35,978 nucleotides of DNA from JAYZDF01 sp036337945 (GCA_036337945.1 JAYZDF010000025.1:1-35978), one strand, 5' to 3'; counted from the first letter of the stretch, positions 7,570-16,232 are shown. The notes: a model not told the origin generated them from the sequence alone. Numbers and translations: made by a program.

Positions 7570-8268
7570 TTAGCCTCGGATGTTCCCGATGATGCTGTTG
7601 GCGGTGTCGTGGAAACGTTTGGACAATGACGACTTCACCTGAGTGGCTCGGCTCATCTTGTTGGTGGCTAACTGAATCTCAAAGGCAAGCTCATCACCGA
7701 TATCGCCGTAGCGCTGTGAGTCTGCTTCAATGGCCGAAGATAGGGCGTCGAGACGGTCTGAAAAGTTGATTTTAGTGTGGTGCTCCCACAAGCCCGCGTC
7801 TTTGGCGCCTACTCCATCAAAACGCTTTTGAGCCTCGGTCCCTTGAAGCCACGGATTCTCTTGAACAATCTTCGCGTATTCGTCGAGGAGTCCACGCTCC
7901 ATAATGGCGGAGATATCTTCCCCATCACCAATTTGATTCCCGTCGTTGTCCATTTTTTGTTTCTTGAGACCGTCCATTTCGTCGACGAGACCTTTAAGTT
8001 TTCGCAAGACGTCTTTCTTGACGTTGTTGTTTTTGATTTTGTTGTGAATCGCAACGAGGTCGGCCTTTGCGCCTTCTTCGTTTTCGGCCAAGACGGTGAT
8101 GAGCATATCCTCTAAATTATCGAGCTGTCCGGTGAATCGATTCGTGCTCGTTCCTGAGGTCACTCGGTCGACGTTCACGGGGCTGGAAGAAGAGGTGGGA
8201 GGGCTGGATGTTTGAGCCTCGCTTTGACGAGTGAGACTGAGAGTGGGCATTTCTACGCGGATAGACAT
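7570..8268 (-). CDS. Putative T3SS needle-tip/filament protein (SctA/EspA-like C-terminus)
   Basis: A 232-residue protein, first gene of the leftward operon. The N-terminal 45 residues are Ser/Thr/Pro/Gln-rich, as in type III export signals. The body is helical. The C-terminal helix, ending KRFHDTANSIIGNI, resembles the 'SSLLKKF.DT..SII.NI' pattern that closes EspA/SseB/LcrV-class tip proteins and packs as a coiled coil. AAGGAG precedes the ATG. A tip protein followed by translocator-like genes is the usual order in translocon operons. The assignment comes from the C-terminal pattern plus context. Confidence 0.68.
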   Translation of the reverse strand: MSIRVEMPTLSLTRQSEAQTSSPPTSSSSPVNVDRVTSGTSTNRFTGQLDNLEDMLITVLAENEEGAKADLVAIHNKIKNNNVKKDVLRKLKGLVDEMDGLKKQKMDNDGNQIGDGEDISAIMERGLLDEYAKIVQENPWLQGTEAQKRFDGVGAKDAGLWEHHTKINFSDRLDALSSAIEADSQRYGDIGDELAFEIQLATNKMSRATQVKSSLSKRFHDTANSIIGNIRG

Positions 8269-8557
8269 TTAATAATTCTCCTTGGGCACCCACTGATGAG
8301 CGCCGATAAAATTGTCAGTTGCTCAGGGCTAGTACACGAAGCGTGCCAAGCTTCCCTTAGGCCACGCACTAGAGGTCTTTCGGACGGAGTGGGTTGAGCT
8401 AAGTATCTAAAAGTATGAGGTTTTTGGGTGAGCCGGGAGACGGAGAGTGCAATCGTTCGGTCTGTTCGGACTATCTGAATTTCTTTCCGAACGTCCGGAC
8501 GAATCCGGACAAACCTCGGACAGACTTCGAATCTGGGCTGTTTTGTAAGGCATTTCG
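8269..8557. promoter_or_regulatory. Divergent control region of the T3SS island with phased CGGAC motifs
   Basis: This gene-free stretch separates the leftward translocon operon from the rightward chaperone/sctV operon. It holds repeated CGGAC elements: 8381-8385, 8467-8471, 8496-8500 (within the perfect palindrome GTCCGGAC, 8493-8500), 8506-8510 and 8517-8521. The last three are spaced 10 and 11 bp, one helical turn each. That is typical of arrays bound cooperatively by an activator or response regulator. They lie 40-95 nt before the rightward start. I see no clear sigma-70 promoter, so an alternative sigma factor or an activator is likely. Confidence 0.55.
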
Positions 8558-9004
8558 GTGGCCAAAATCTTTGGCACGTTTATTTCATTACTTTCGTGCG
8601 TGATGCGGTTGAAAGGAATGAACATACAGGCAGCGATGGGGCGACCCACAGCGGCCGAGCCACGCACAGGCCCTGCGGCTGGCGTAGCTATCTCTGAGTT
8701 ACGTGCACTTCAGTCTGCCGATTTGGTCGCGGGACCGGAATTCCTTGAGGACGCACTGACTCGGGACTTCAGCGCGAGCTCAACAGTTGACCTCGACCGA
8801 CTTGGACCTCTGAAATCCGGCAGGAAAACTCAGCAGCAAGTCCTGCGCTCTTTAGGTCGGTTTGTCCGCGCCACCGAGCAGGAAGCTCAACCCGTATCCA
8901 CTACTCCAGGAGACGTTGTCAAAGAGGCTAAGCTTCGAGCGGTCGTCGAGCAAATTTACAACATGCGAACCTTGATTCGCGATTCACAAATTAAAAGGAG
9001 CTAA
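8558..9004 (+). CDS. Hypothetical T3SS-associated protein
   Basis: A 148-residue protein I do not recognise. The listed GTG start has a plausible TAAGG site 7 nt upstream and gives a hydrophobic N-terminus (FGTFISLLSCVM). ATG codons at 8618 and 8636 are alternatives that would remove it, leaving a soluble, polar protein with a helical C-terminus. The 3' end is tightly coupled to the TPR chaperone gene, whose ribosome site AAAGGAG overlaps this stop. Position at the head of a chaperone/sctV operon suggests a small T3SS structural, chaperone or regulatory part (inner rod, co-chaperone). No motif decides which. Confidence 0.6.
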   Translation: MAKIFGTFISLLSCVMRLKGMNIQAAMGRPTAAEPRTGPAAGVAISELRALQSADLVAGPEFLEDALTRDFSASSTVDLDRLGPLKSGRKTQQQVLRSLGRFVRATEQEAQPVSTTPGDVVKEAKLRAVVEQIYNMRTLIRDSQIKRS

Positions 9005-9006
9005 TC

Positions 9007-9648
9007 ATGCAAGCAGCAGTTACCCCCACAAGCCGTTCACTTCGTAAACGTCGCCCAGCACCACGTCGGCGTCGACCCGTTCCGGTCTCCAGGGTCGCGT
9101 CAAAGCCGGTTGTCCGAAAAGAGGCATTCGTTGCGGACACGAGCGGAGTGCAGAACGATTTTGAACAGCCGCTGAGCACTGATTTTTTCAATACATTAGG
9201 TCAGATTCGAGCGGTTCCGGCGACTTCTAATGGTTCCGAATTGGCCGCTCGCACCATCGCTCAAGCAAGAGGATACAAGGCTGAGGATCTGGACGTGATT
9301 GCACAAATGGCAACGAACTATCTCCTCAACGGTGGCCTTCGGCTTGCAGTCACTTTGTTCGAAGGGCTTGTGGCGGTTTCGCCCGATACGGCCTACTACG
9401 CAATGGGATTAGGCCTCACCTATGACCGCCTCGGCGAGTCCCGCAAAGCCAAAGCCTGTTATCAAATGGCCGGAAAAATCGAACCTAAGGATGGCCGACC
9501 GGATGTCAATCTGGGTGAACTGGCTCTGGCTGCAGGTGATAAGCCATTAGCTCTGAAACTTCTCGCACGTGGGGAAAGAAAAGCATCAAAGCGCGGTGAC
9601 TTGATGTTGGCTCGAAAGGCTGCCGCACTTCTTAAACACCTAAGCTAA
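9007..9648 (+). CDS. TPR protein, SycD/LcrH-like class II translocator chaperone
   Basis: 213 residues. Residues 90-200 form three or so tetratricopeptide repeats. The Y-x-M-G-L-G-L segment and the following DRLG..RKAKACYQMAG helix resemble SycD/LcrH/IpgC chaperones, which hold T3SS translocators before secretion. Unusual is an N-terminal extension of about 45 residues rich in Arg and Pro (RKRRPAPRRRRP), which canonical SycD proteins lack and which might bind membrane, nucleic acid or the sorting platform. AAAGGAG lies 6 nt before the ATG. Proximity to putative translocators and to sctV supports the call. A SctG- or PscG-type needle chaperone is an alternative. Confidence 0.75.
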   Translation: MQAAVTPTSRSLRKRRPAPRRRRPVPVSRVASKPVVRKEAFVADTSGVQNDFEQPLSTDFFNTLGQIRAVPATSNGSELAARTIAQARGYKAEDLDVIAQMATNYLLNGGLRLAVTLFEGLVAVSPDTAYYAMGLGLTYDRLGESRKAKACYQMAGKIEPKDGRPDVNLGELALAAGDKPLALKLLARGERKASKRGDLMLARKAAALLKHLS

Positions 9649-9676
9649 CTTATTTCGTTATATTTTATATTTTTTT

Positions 9677-9683
9677 GGGAGAG
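9677..9683 (+). promoter_or_regulatory. Ribosome-binding site fixing the sctV start
   Basis: GGGAGAG lies 6 nt before the ATG at 9690. It overlaps an in-frame TTG at 9675 that would give five extra residues, so the ATG is the better start. Confidence 0.8.
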
Positions 9684-9689
9684 ATAATT

Positions 9690-11825
9690 ATGAAAACATT
9701 TTTCAGTTCCGCATCGGGTCAATCCAGTTTTTCTGTAGGTCGTAATCCAGACGTGGCTTTAGCGGCAGGGGTTATCGCGATCTTAGGATTACTGATTATA
9801 CCTGTCCCTGGTTTCGTCATGGACAGCCTTATTGCGACGAACATCGCATTGGCGGCCGTCGTGTTACTCGTGACTTTATTCTCTTCCGAGTCTCTAAAAG
9901 TATCTAGTTTCCCAAGTATTCTACTTATTACGACTCTTTTTCGGTTGGCGCTCAACGTGTCTACTACTCGATTGATTCTTGCGAAAGGTGATGCGGGCGC
10001 GATTGTAGAAAGTTTCGGTCAATTCGTTGCAGCGGGGGATTTGGTTGTCGGTTTAGTCATGTTCCTCGTCATTACGATTGTACAGTTTCTAGTGATAGGG
10101 AAGGGGGCCGAACGAGTGGCCGAAGTTGCGGCACGTTTTACTCTCGATGCGATGCCCGGAAAGCAAATGTCCATTGATGCGGACCTTCGTAATGGTGCGA
10201 TCACTGACGAAGAAGCTCAGCAGAAGAGAGAATCACTATCTCGTGAGTCTCAGCTTTACGGCGCGATGGATGGTGCGATGAAGTTTGTAAAAGGTGATGC
10301 GATTGCAGGCTTGATTATCACAGCACTTAATCTTGTTGCTGGTCTCGTTATTGGTATCTCGCGTCTTGGAATGTCTTTTGGTGAAGCGGCGCAGACTTAC
10401 TCTATTCTTACGATTGGAGACGGCCTTGTTTCGCAAGTTCCAGCACTTCTGATTACGCTCGCGGCAGGAATGATGACGACGCGTGTTTCTCCAGAGAATA
10501 CATCAGAAAATCTCGGGCATATTCTCAAATTCCAATTGTTCTCTAACGCGAAAGTTCTAGGCGTCGCTGCTGGATTTTCGGTGGTGATGGCCTTTGTGCC
10601 TGGAATGCCAATGATTCCGTTTTTTGTGATTGCCGCCGGGTTTTCTGCCATGATGACAAAGAGACTAATTGAAGGCCCCGTAGAATATGCATCATACTCA
10701 TCTGAGAATAGCTTTGAACAAACACTTGAAGCGAAAGTCCATCAGGCAAAAGCTCAGCAGGCTGCGGTCGACAACGTTGCACCAGCTGTTGTCCCGTTAT
10801 GTGTAGAAGTTGATGAGGCACTGTCCATAGCTTTGGGCCTCGACCCGGATAACGACTGTGCAAGTGAATTGATTTCAGAGCTCATTCCTCAAGTCCGCGA
10901 CGCATTATATTCAGAGACCGGAATCCGGGTCCCCGGTATTCGGGTGAGAGCAAACGTTAGGGGACTATCGGAACGTAGTTTTCGCGTGCTTCTCAAGGAC
11001 ATCCCGGTGTACGAAGCTCAGGTTCGGGTAGATGGTCTCTTGATCATGGAGAATGCAGAACGTGTTCGTCGGTGCGGTGTTGAGGTGGAAAAAGTTGTTC
11101 ACCCATTGACGGGCGGTGAAGCCTCATTTGTGAACTTTGAAGCGCAAGAGGTTCTAGAAGGATTAGGACTTACGGTATGGAGTCCAAGCGGCGTACTTGC
11201 GCTCGGATTAGTCAACGTTCTGAGAAAGCATGCGGCTGTATTCTTGGGCCTACAAGAGGTAAGCGAACTTGTAGAGCGTTTAGAGAAGGCTTATCCAGCT
11301 CTGGTTCGTGAGGTTGTGCCGAAAATTGTAACTTTGCAGCAGTTGGTTGATGTCTTGAAAAGACTGGTAGACGAACGTGTGTCGGTCCGTGATTTGAAAT
11401 CAATCCTTGAAGCACTGGCTGAGGGAGCGACTTATGAAACCGACGGCGTAGCCCTTACTGAAATTGTGCGTACAGCATTATCGATGCAAATTGCGCACGC
11501 CCACGCTGGTATGAGTGGCGAGCTCTCAGTAGTGCTCCTAGATCCAATGGTCGAAGATACCGTACGTACAGCGATACATTATAACGATGGCGGTTCATAT
11601 TTGGCCTTGGAGCCCGAATTGTCGCGAAGCATTGTCGATTCGGTGGTTCAATCGATGATGCCGGTTGTCCGCAACGGAAATAAACCGGTCGTACTCACAA
11701 GTCGAGTTATCCGGCGCTATTTCCGTAAGCTCATCGAATGTGAACTCCCAGAAATCTCAGTACTGTCTTTCGAAGAGCTTCCAGGCGAGATGTCGATTCA
11801 GCCTCTGGGACAAATTTCAATCTAA
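9690..11825 (+). CDS. sctV: Type III secretion export gate protein SctV (FHIPEP family)
   Basis: This is the major export-apparatus protein of type III secretion, forming the nonameric gate. The N-terminal ~320 residues hold about eight membrane segments. The FHIPEP signature region runs RFTLDAMPGKQMSIDADLR at residues 149-167, and RLALNVSTTRLIL lies near residues 85-97. The remaining ~390 residues form the cytosolic ring that receives chaperone-substrate complexes. The length of 711 residues is typical. FlhA of flagella is the close paralogue. No flagellar gene is present, and the SycD-like chaperone and secreted proteins alongside favour SctV. It is the only recognisable T3SS core gene here. 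Its stop overlaps the convergent esterase stop by 4 nt. Confidence 0.92.
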   Translation: MKTFFSSASGQSSFSVGRNPDVALAAGVIAILGLLIIPVPGFVMDSLIATNIALAAVVLLVTLFSSESLKVSSFPSILLITTLFRLALNVSTTRLILAKGDAGAIVESFGQFVAAGDLVVGLVMFLVITIVQFLVIGKGAERVAEVAARFTLDAMPGKQMSIDADLRNGAITDEEAQQKRESLSRESQLYGAMDGAMKFVKGDAIAGLIITALNLVAGLVIGISRLGMSFGEAAQTYSILTIGDGLVSQVPALLITLAAGMMTTRVSPENTSENLGHILKFQLFSNAKVLGVAAGFSVVMAFVPGMPMIPFFVIAAGFSAMMTKRLIEGPVEYASYSSENSFEQTLEAKVHQAKAQQAAVDNVAPAVVPLCVEVDEALSIALGLDPDNDCASELISELIPQVRDALYSETGIRVPGIRVRANVRGLSERSFRVLLKDIPVYEAQVRVDGLLIMENAERVRRCGVEVEKVVHPLTGGEASFVNFEAQEVLEGLGLTVWSPSGVLALGLVNVLRKHAAVFLGLQEVSELVERLEKAYPALVREVVPKIVTLQQLVDVLKRLVDERVSVRDLKSILEALAEGATYETDGVALTEIVRTALSMQIAHAHAGMSGELSVVLLDPMVEDTVRTAIHYNDGGSYLALEPELSRSIVDSVVQSMMPVVRNGNKPVVLTSRVIRRYFRKLIECELPEISVLSFEELPGEMSIQPLGQISI

Positions 11826-12805
11826 GTTGTGATGAACTGCTTTTCTCGTAGAAAGTTTTCGTGATCGTCCCAGCATTCAATCGCTGAGTCTTTCCAGATA
11901 AATGCATGGAATGCGTGAATGGCTCCTTCGTATTCTTTATACTCAAATTCAAACCCTAGCTTCTCAAATGCTTTGCTCAAGCGGACACTGTCTTTTAGAA
12001 TTGGGTCTTTTGTGCCGCACGTAATAAGGGCTGCCGGAAAACTTCGGTCTGGCGGGCCAGCCTGTTCGACAAAGGCCAATGGACTCGCTAAGGCGGCTTC
12101 TTCTTCCGAATCGGTTTTCCAATCTACATAATTGTGACAAACTTTGGCGATTCGGTCTCGCATCCAGAGCGGAATAGAGTCGTCGTGCAGATATCGGTCG
12201 GGTTCGCTCACCTGTAGAATCCCGCAAGCTGGCAGCACGAGTTTCGGTCGGAGTTCCAGGTCCCAGATATATTGAGCGAATGACTCCTCTCGTTTCCAGC
12301 TATCGCAGATAACTGAGGTGAGGGCGAGGTTCGCGCCCGCCGATTCGCCCGCATAGGCAAGACGAGATAGGTCACCACCGTATCTTTCTGCGTTGTTTTT
12401 GACCCATTCTAAAGCCTCAGCGATATCGTGAAGCGCACGTGGGAACCTATTTTGGGGCGCGAGCCTGTAGTTGATAGTGATGACCAGGCATCCCATATGA
12501 GCGAATTCGTATGCCATCATCCAGTGGGTGTCTTTGGACAGCATGATGAAACCACCGCCGTGCATATAGACGACCACAGGAAGAGGCCCGGGCACACCTC
12601 GTGGACGATACACATCTAAGGTGTGAGATTTTTTACCTGTCGAATTGTAAGGAATGTTTCTGTAAATATCGACGTTCTCTTTGAGGTGCTTTGTCCCTGG
12701 GTGTAAATGGCCAGCCAGACTAAGGCTGTTGAGTGCCCCCTTTAGTCCCGCTGAGACGGCTTCTTTACGGGTCTTTCGTGCGATGTTGCGGAGCTTGGTC
12801 TTCAT
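11822..12805 (-). CDS. Alpha/beta hydrolase, hormone-sensitive-lipase-type esterase
   Basis: An esterase/lipase of the HSL (class IV) group. It shows the oxyanion motif HGGG at residues 82-85, the nucleophile elbow GESAG with Ser155, and a late Asp (TCGTKDP) and His (AIHAFHAF) completing the triad. I chose ATG 12805 (MKTKLRNIARKT, preceded by AAAGGA) over the longer frame to 13036, which runs back inside the rhomboid gene and encodes nothing family-like. No signal peptide is seen, so the enzyme is probably cytoplasmic, acting on short-chain acyl esters. It lies 31 nt downstream of the rhomboid gene and is likely co-transcribed with it. Confidence 0.88.
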   Translation of the reverse strand: MKTKLRNIARKTRKEAVSAGLKGALNSLSLAGHLHPGTKHLKENVDIYRNIPYNSTGKKSHTLDVYRPRGVPGPLPVVVYMHGGGFIMLSKDTHWMMAYEFAHMGCLVITINYRLAPQNRFPRALHDIAEALEWVKNNAERYGGDLSRLAYAGESAGANLALTSVICDSWKREESFAQYIWDLELRPKLVLPACGILQVSEPDRYLHDDSIPLWMRDRIAKVCHNYVDWKTDSEEEAALASPLAFVEQAGPPDRSFPAALITCGTKDPILKDSVRLSKAFEKLGFEFEYKEYEGAIHAFHAFIWKDSAIECWDDHENFLREKQFITT

Positions 12806-12836
12806 TGGAGCTGATCCTTTATCCCAGCTGATATAC

Positions 12837-14009
12837 CTAGTTTTTCTGCTCGGTGGTATCCATTTCAGCGAGAAATGTGCGAATTTGAGTCGAGAGTGCC
12901 TCTGACGGTTCTCTCTCAAGTGCATTGAGCACGTGCTGGCGGGCAGATGCAGAAAGCCCTTGCTCTTTTCGAATAACAGCGAGCGCGAGATAAAGTCGCA
13001 CCACGTCATCTCCTCTATGTTGTTCGAACCGAACAAGAGCTCGTTTGAGAAGGGTTACAGCGGGTTCCATAAAGCCTTGTCTAAACAACACATCAGCTAA
13101 GCGTGGGATTTCGTGAGCTTCAAGGCGGTCAATATCCTCAGCGCTACAGGCTTTTAGAGCTTGTATGATATCGGGGCCATGTTCGAACCGAAGAGCGTTC
13201 CGCAGCCGCGAGAGGCTCAAATGTATCGGTTCGGTCGTTTTGCGTCTGCCGGTCGCTTTGTTGGTTGATTGAAAGATTTTTTTCGTCGCGGGTAAGGCGA
13301 AGGCGAGTCCTGCTAAGAAACCGCCGATATGTGCGCCGTAAGCAACGGATGAGGCTGAGCCGATTAGGGCGGGCACGACATTTTCGAAAATGAGGTAGAG
13401 ACCAAGTACGATTCGGGCGGGGACCAGTATGACATTCATAATGAAGGGAAAGAAGAACACAAACACTTTGACCTGGTTTTTGGGAAACAAGAGAAAGTAG
13501 TATCCCAGAACGCCTGAGATGGCCCCTGACGCACCGACCAAGGGAGCGTCGCCGTTACTGGTGAATAAACCGTAACTCAGCGTAGCCACCACACCCCATA
13601 CGAGATAGAGGATGAGGTATCGTTTGTGTCCCAAGCGATGCTCTACGTTGTCTCCGTAAATCCACAGGAATAACATGTTCCCAGCGAGATGGCCGAACCC
13701 GCCATGGAGAAACATACTGTAAAAAAGGCTGCTAAGCGCTGGTTCACTTGGACGGAATCCGTGCTTAAACACATAAATGTCATAGGCTGACGTTACATCC
13801 GCCACCATCTCTGGGCTGAACTGTTGTCCTACCAATTTGCTGAGATATCCCATGTATTCAAAAAACTCAGATGAGTTTGTATCAGGAGCGGCCAAACTGG
13901 CGGGCAGGGCGATGAATAGATACAAGGAGACGTTGATTGAGATGAGTAAATGATTAACCCAGGGACGATAGTTCTCAGGGTTAGGCGTATCTCCAATAGG
14001 AAGAAACAT
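12837..14009 (-). CDS. Rhomboid-family intramembrane serine protease with helical C-terminal extension
   Basis: A membrane protease of the rhomboid family. The conserved HGGFGHLAGNM segment (residues 102-112) precedes the catalytic Ser161 in GASGAISG, with the catalytic His227 in YGAHIGG. About six membrane helices fill residues 18-250. The C-terminal ~130 residues are soluble, charged and helical, with TPR-like pairs (LADVLFRQGFMEPAVTLLKRAL), a layout seen in rhomboids of Myxococcota-type bacteria. Substrates are single-pass membrane proteins; none can be named, though a C-terminally anchored kinase is encoded divergently next door. No good ribosome site is visible before the ATG. Confidence 0.9.
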   Translation of the reverse strand: MFLPIGDTPNPENYRPWVNHLLISINVSLYLFIALPASLAAPDTNSSEFFEYMGYLSKLVGQQFSPEMVADVTSAYDIYVFKHGFRPSEPALSSLFYSMFLHGGFGHLAGNMLFLWIYGDNVEHRLGHKRYLILYLVWGVVATLSYGLFTSNGDAPLVGASGAISGVLGYYFLLFPKNQVKVFVFFFPFIMNVILVPARIVLGLYLIFENVVPALIGSASSVAYGAHIGGFLAGLAFALPATKKIFQSTNKATGRRKTTEPIHLSLSRLRNALRFEHGPDIIQALKACSAEDIDRLEAHEIPRLADVLFRQGFMEPAVTLLKRALVRFEQHRGDDVVRLYLALAVIRKEQGLSASARQHVLNALEREPSEALSTQIRTFLAEMDTTEQKN

Positions 14010-14170
14010 TGTGCACCGTTAAGATGAGTAGATGTCCGCCGTAAAACAAGGCAATTCGACAGAATTTCAATGACTTGAACGTGGCTCACTGACAGGGTAT
14101 GTTCGAAGCAGTCTTGTAAGGCTACCGCGACGGAGGTCGATTCTCTGCGCGGCGATGAAGTTCACTGGCT

Positions 14171-15691
14171 ATGATGGTTGCACCTGAAGACTTTCCTTAT
14201 CACTTCGGGCATTACGTCCTCGAAAAATCGTTAGCTGTCGGGGGTATGGGCGAAATCTATCTCGCGGTTGTTCGCGGAGCTAGGCGACGTTGCGTCATCA
14301 AGACGATTAGACCTGAATATGTCGGCAATGAAACCTTGGTTCATCGGTTCATGGATGAAGGAAAAATCATGGTTCATATTGATCATGATAATGTGGTTCG
14401 TTGTTTCGACTGGGGTCAGTTAGGTGAAACGTACTATATCGCGATGGAGTATGTTCACGGGACGAGTGTGGCTGAGTTATTGGATGCTGGGTACTCTAGA
14501 GGGGTTCGAATGCCTTTAGAAATAGGGCTCAATATCGCACGAGAAGTGCTGAACGCTTTATCTTACCTTCATAGATGTACAGACCAAAACGGACGGCCCT
14601 TACAGCTCATCCACCGAGATTTATCGCCGGATAATATCCTCATCGGTTTTGATGGAAGTGTTAAACTTGCGGACTTTGGTTTGGCTCGCGCGAAACTGAT
14701 GCCTGCCCGTACTGTTGGAGATGTGCCACTGGGGAAGTGGGGATACATGGCTCCAGAACAAGCAAAACACGGTAACATTGACAACCGAACAGATATTTAC
14801 GGACTGGGGTGCAGTTTATTTGAACTGTTTACCGGCAAACGTCTGATCGATGACCGTCAAAAAGATTTAGAGGTACTGTGGAATAAGGTGCTCAAACCTC
14901 AACACCCTCGTCCAACCGAGGTTCGCTCTAAGCTGCCCGCAGAGTTTGATGAATTCTTATTGCGAGCTGTAAAGGTCAAGCCTGATGATCGGTATCCGGA
15001 TGCGGATGCCATGCGCGCTGCGTTGGAAGGACTGACCACGAAATATTCGACCGCAGCAGAGCTCGGCGAATACGCCGCGCGATTCTTTCCTCCTGATAAA
15101 CTTCGTATTCCGCCGATGATAGATACTTCGCAATTCGAGATTCAAAAAGATAAGTCTGTGGTTTTCGCTCTCTCGAGCGAGACCGCACAACATGCCTTGG
15201 ATCTGGAAGAATTACCATCTGAATGGGTGAATCTCGACGACTCTTTTGACGGGACAGAGTCGGAGCCTGTAACTTTGAATCAGACTCAGGCCACACTTCA
15301 GCAGCGTCTTGAGTCAGAGATGCCTACAGTCAGCAAGCCTGCTGAATCAGTGAGCTCGGAAGAGCCTGAGTTACCGACAGATCGACGACAAGTTGAATCA
15401 TCCATCAAGCCAGCTTCTACTGAACATGTCCCACATTCTGCATCTCAGGAAACTGTCTCGTCTCCAGCTCGAGCTGTAGCGACGTCGGCCGTAACTCCAG
15501 AGCCAACGATTGCTACTGGGCCTCCTCAAATGGAGGTCCCTCCACCCCATACGGACTCCGCAGTGAATCTGCAGCCTGATGAATGGAATGCGCTACCAAA
15601 AGATAAAGCATCTCGTTGGATTCTTGCGATGGCTATGGTTTTGCTGTTCGGGGCGGCATGCCTGATTGCGGCTACCTTATACATTGGCTAG
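14171..15691 (+). CDS. Membrane-anchored eukaryote-like Ser/Thr protein kinase
   Basis: A Hanks-type kinase. The Gly-rich loop VGGMGEIY (residues 23-30), Lys44 in CVIKTI, the catalytic loop HRDLSPDN with Asp150 and Asn155, DFG at 168-170 and APEQ at 194-197 are all present, so it should be active. The catalytic domain ends near residue 290. A Pro/Glu/Ser-rich linker follows, and one membrane helix (residues 482-505) forms the very C-terminus, leaving virtually nothing outside. It therefore probably senses a cytoplasmic or membrane partner rather than an external ligand. HRDLSPDN-type loops are common in Myxococcota. Two adjacent ATGs (14171, 14174) lack a strong ribosome site. Confidence 0.93.
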   Translation: MMVAPEDFPYHFGHYVLEKSLAVGGMGEIYLAVVRGARRRCVIKTIRPEYVGNETLVHRFMDEGKIMVHIDHDNVVRCFDWGQLGETYYIAMEYVHGTSVAELLDAGYSRGVRMPLEIGLNIAREVLNALSYLHRCTDQNGRPLQLIHRDLSPDNILIGFDGSVKLADFGLARAKLMPARTVGDVPLGKWGYMAPEQAKHGNIDNRTDIYGLGCSLFELFTGKRLIDDRQKDLEVLWNKVLKPQHPRPTEVRSKLPAEFDEFLLRAVKVKPDDRYPDADAMRAALEGLTTKYSTAAELGEYAARFFPPDKLRIPPMIDTSQFEIQKDKSVVFALSSETAQHALDLEELPSEWVNLDDSFDGTESEPVTLNQTQATLQQRLESEMPTVSKPAESVSSEEPELPTDRRQVESSIKPASTEHVPHSASQETVSSPARAVATSAVTPEPTIATGPPQMEVPPPHTDSAVNLQPDEWNALPKDKASRWILAMAMVLLFGAACLIAATLYIG

Positions 15692-15701
15692 GTTAGTATC
15701 T

Positions 15702-16202
15702 GTGTTAGAAACGATTCACGGCACTTACTTTTCGTATCGCCAAAATTTGAAAATAATTATTGGTGCCATAGGTATCTTGTTCCTTTATATTTTCGCCCCC
15801 AGCTCATCCTTGGCCAGCAATCCATCAGGAGTTACGGGACTGCAACTGAAAGCAACAAGAGGCCGTATCCTACAGGTGGTTGGTGTATTACCGGATACTC
15901 CTGCAGCGATGGTCGGCATAAAAAAGGGCGATAAGATTCTTGCGATTGATGGGATACCTCTGACAAATATGACGCTGAAACAGGCGGTTACCAAATTGAA
16001 AGGTGCACCTGGAGCTCTCTTGAGACTTAACATTCTTCGTGGGGACGAATCTCCCTTTGATGTGTCATTAATCCGAGCTTTACCGGTAGTCTCTACAGCA
16101 ACATCATCGAAAAAGCCGTCGATTGAAGCGAAGCCATCCAAGACCTCATCGACCTCAACCAGCAAGCCAGATAACACGAAAGAAAAAGCGGAGATGTTTT
16201 AG
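15702..16202 (+). CDS. Small membrane-anchored PDZ-domain protein
   Basis: After a hydrophobic segment near the N-terminus (IIIGAIGILFLYIFA) comes one PDZ domain with the carboxylate-binding-type region GVLPDTPAAMVGIKKGDKILAIDG, then a Ser/Thr/Lys-rich tail. No protease domain is attached, so it is an adaptor or substrate-binding module on the outer face of the inner membrane. I prefer GTG 15702 (TAGG 8-9 nt upstream), 10 nt after the kinase stop. TTG 15666 or 15684 would overlap the kinase gene. Co-transcription with the kinase is likely. Confidence 0.8.
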   Translation: MLETIHGTYFSYRQNLKIIIGAIGILFLYIFAPSSSLASNPSGVTGLQLKATRGRILQVVGVLPDTPAAMVGIKKGDKILAIDGIPLTNMTLKQAVTKLKGAPGALLRLNILRGDESPFDVSLIRALPVVSTATSSKKPSIEAKPSKTSSTSTSKPDNTKEKAEMF

Positions 16203-16232
16203 TCTCGCTTGTCGCAAGGTCGATTGAATTCG

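Noticed and set aside
8407..8667. 86-codon minus-strand ORF in the T3SS control region
   Set aside because: It overlaps the repeat motifs and the rightward gene start; no ribosome site and no protein-like pattern.
9690..11825. Flagellar FlhA instead of SctV
   Set aside because: No flagellar gene nearby, whereas a SycD-like chaperone and translocon-like genes are adjacent; a tree would settle it.
12806..13036. 77-residue N-terminal extension of the esterase
   Set aside because: Mostly overlaps the rhomboid gene in another frame, lacks family similarity, and ATG 12805 has an AAAGGA site.
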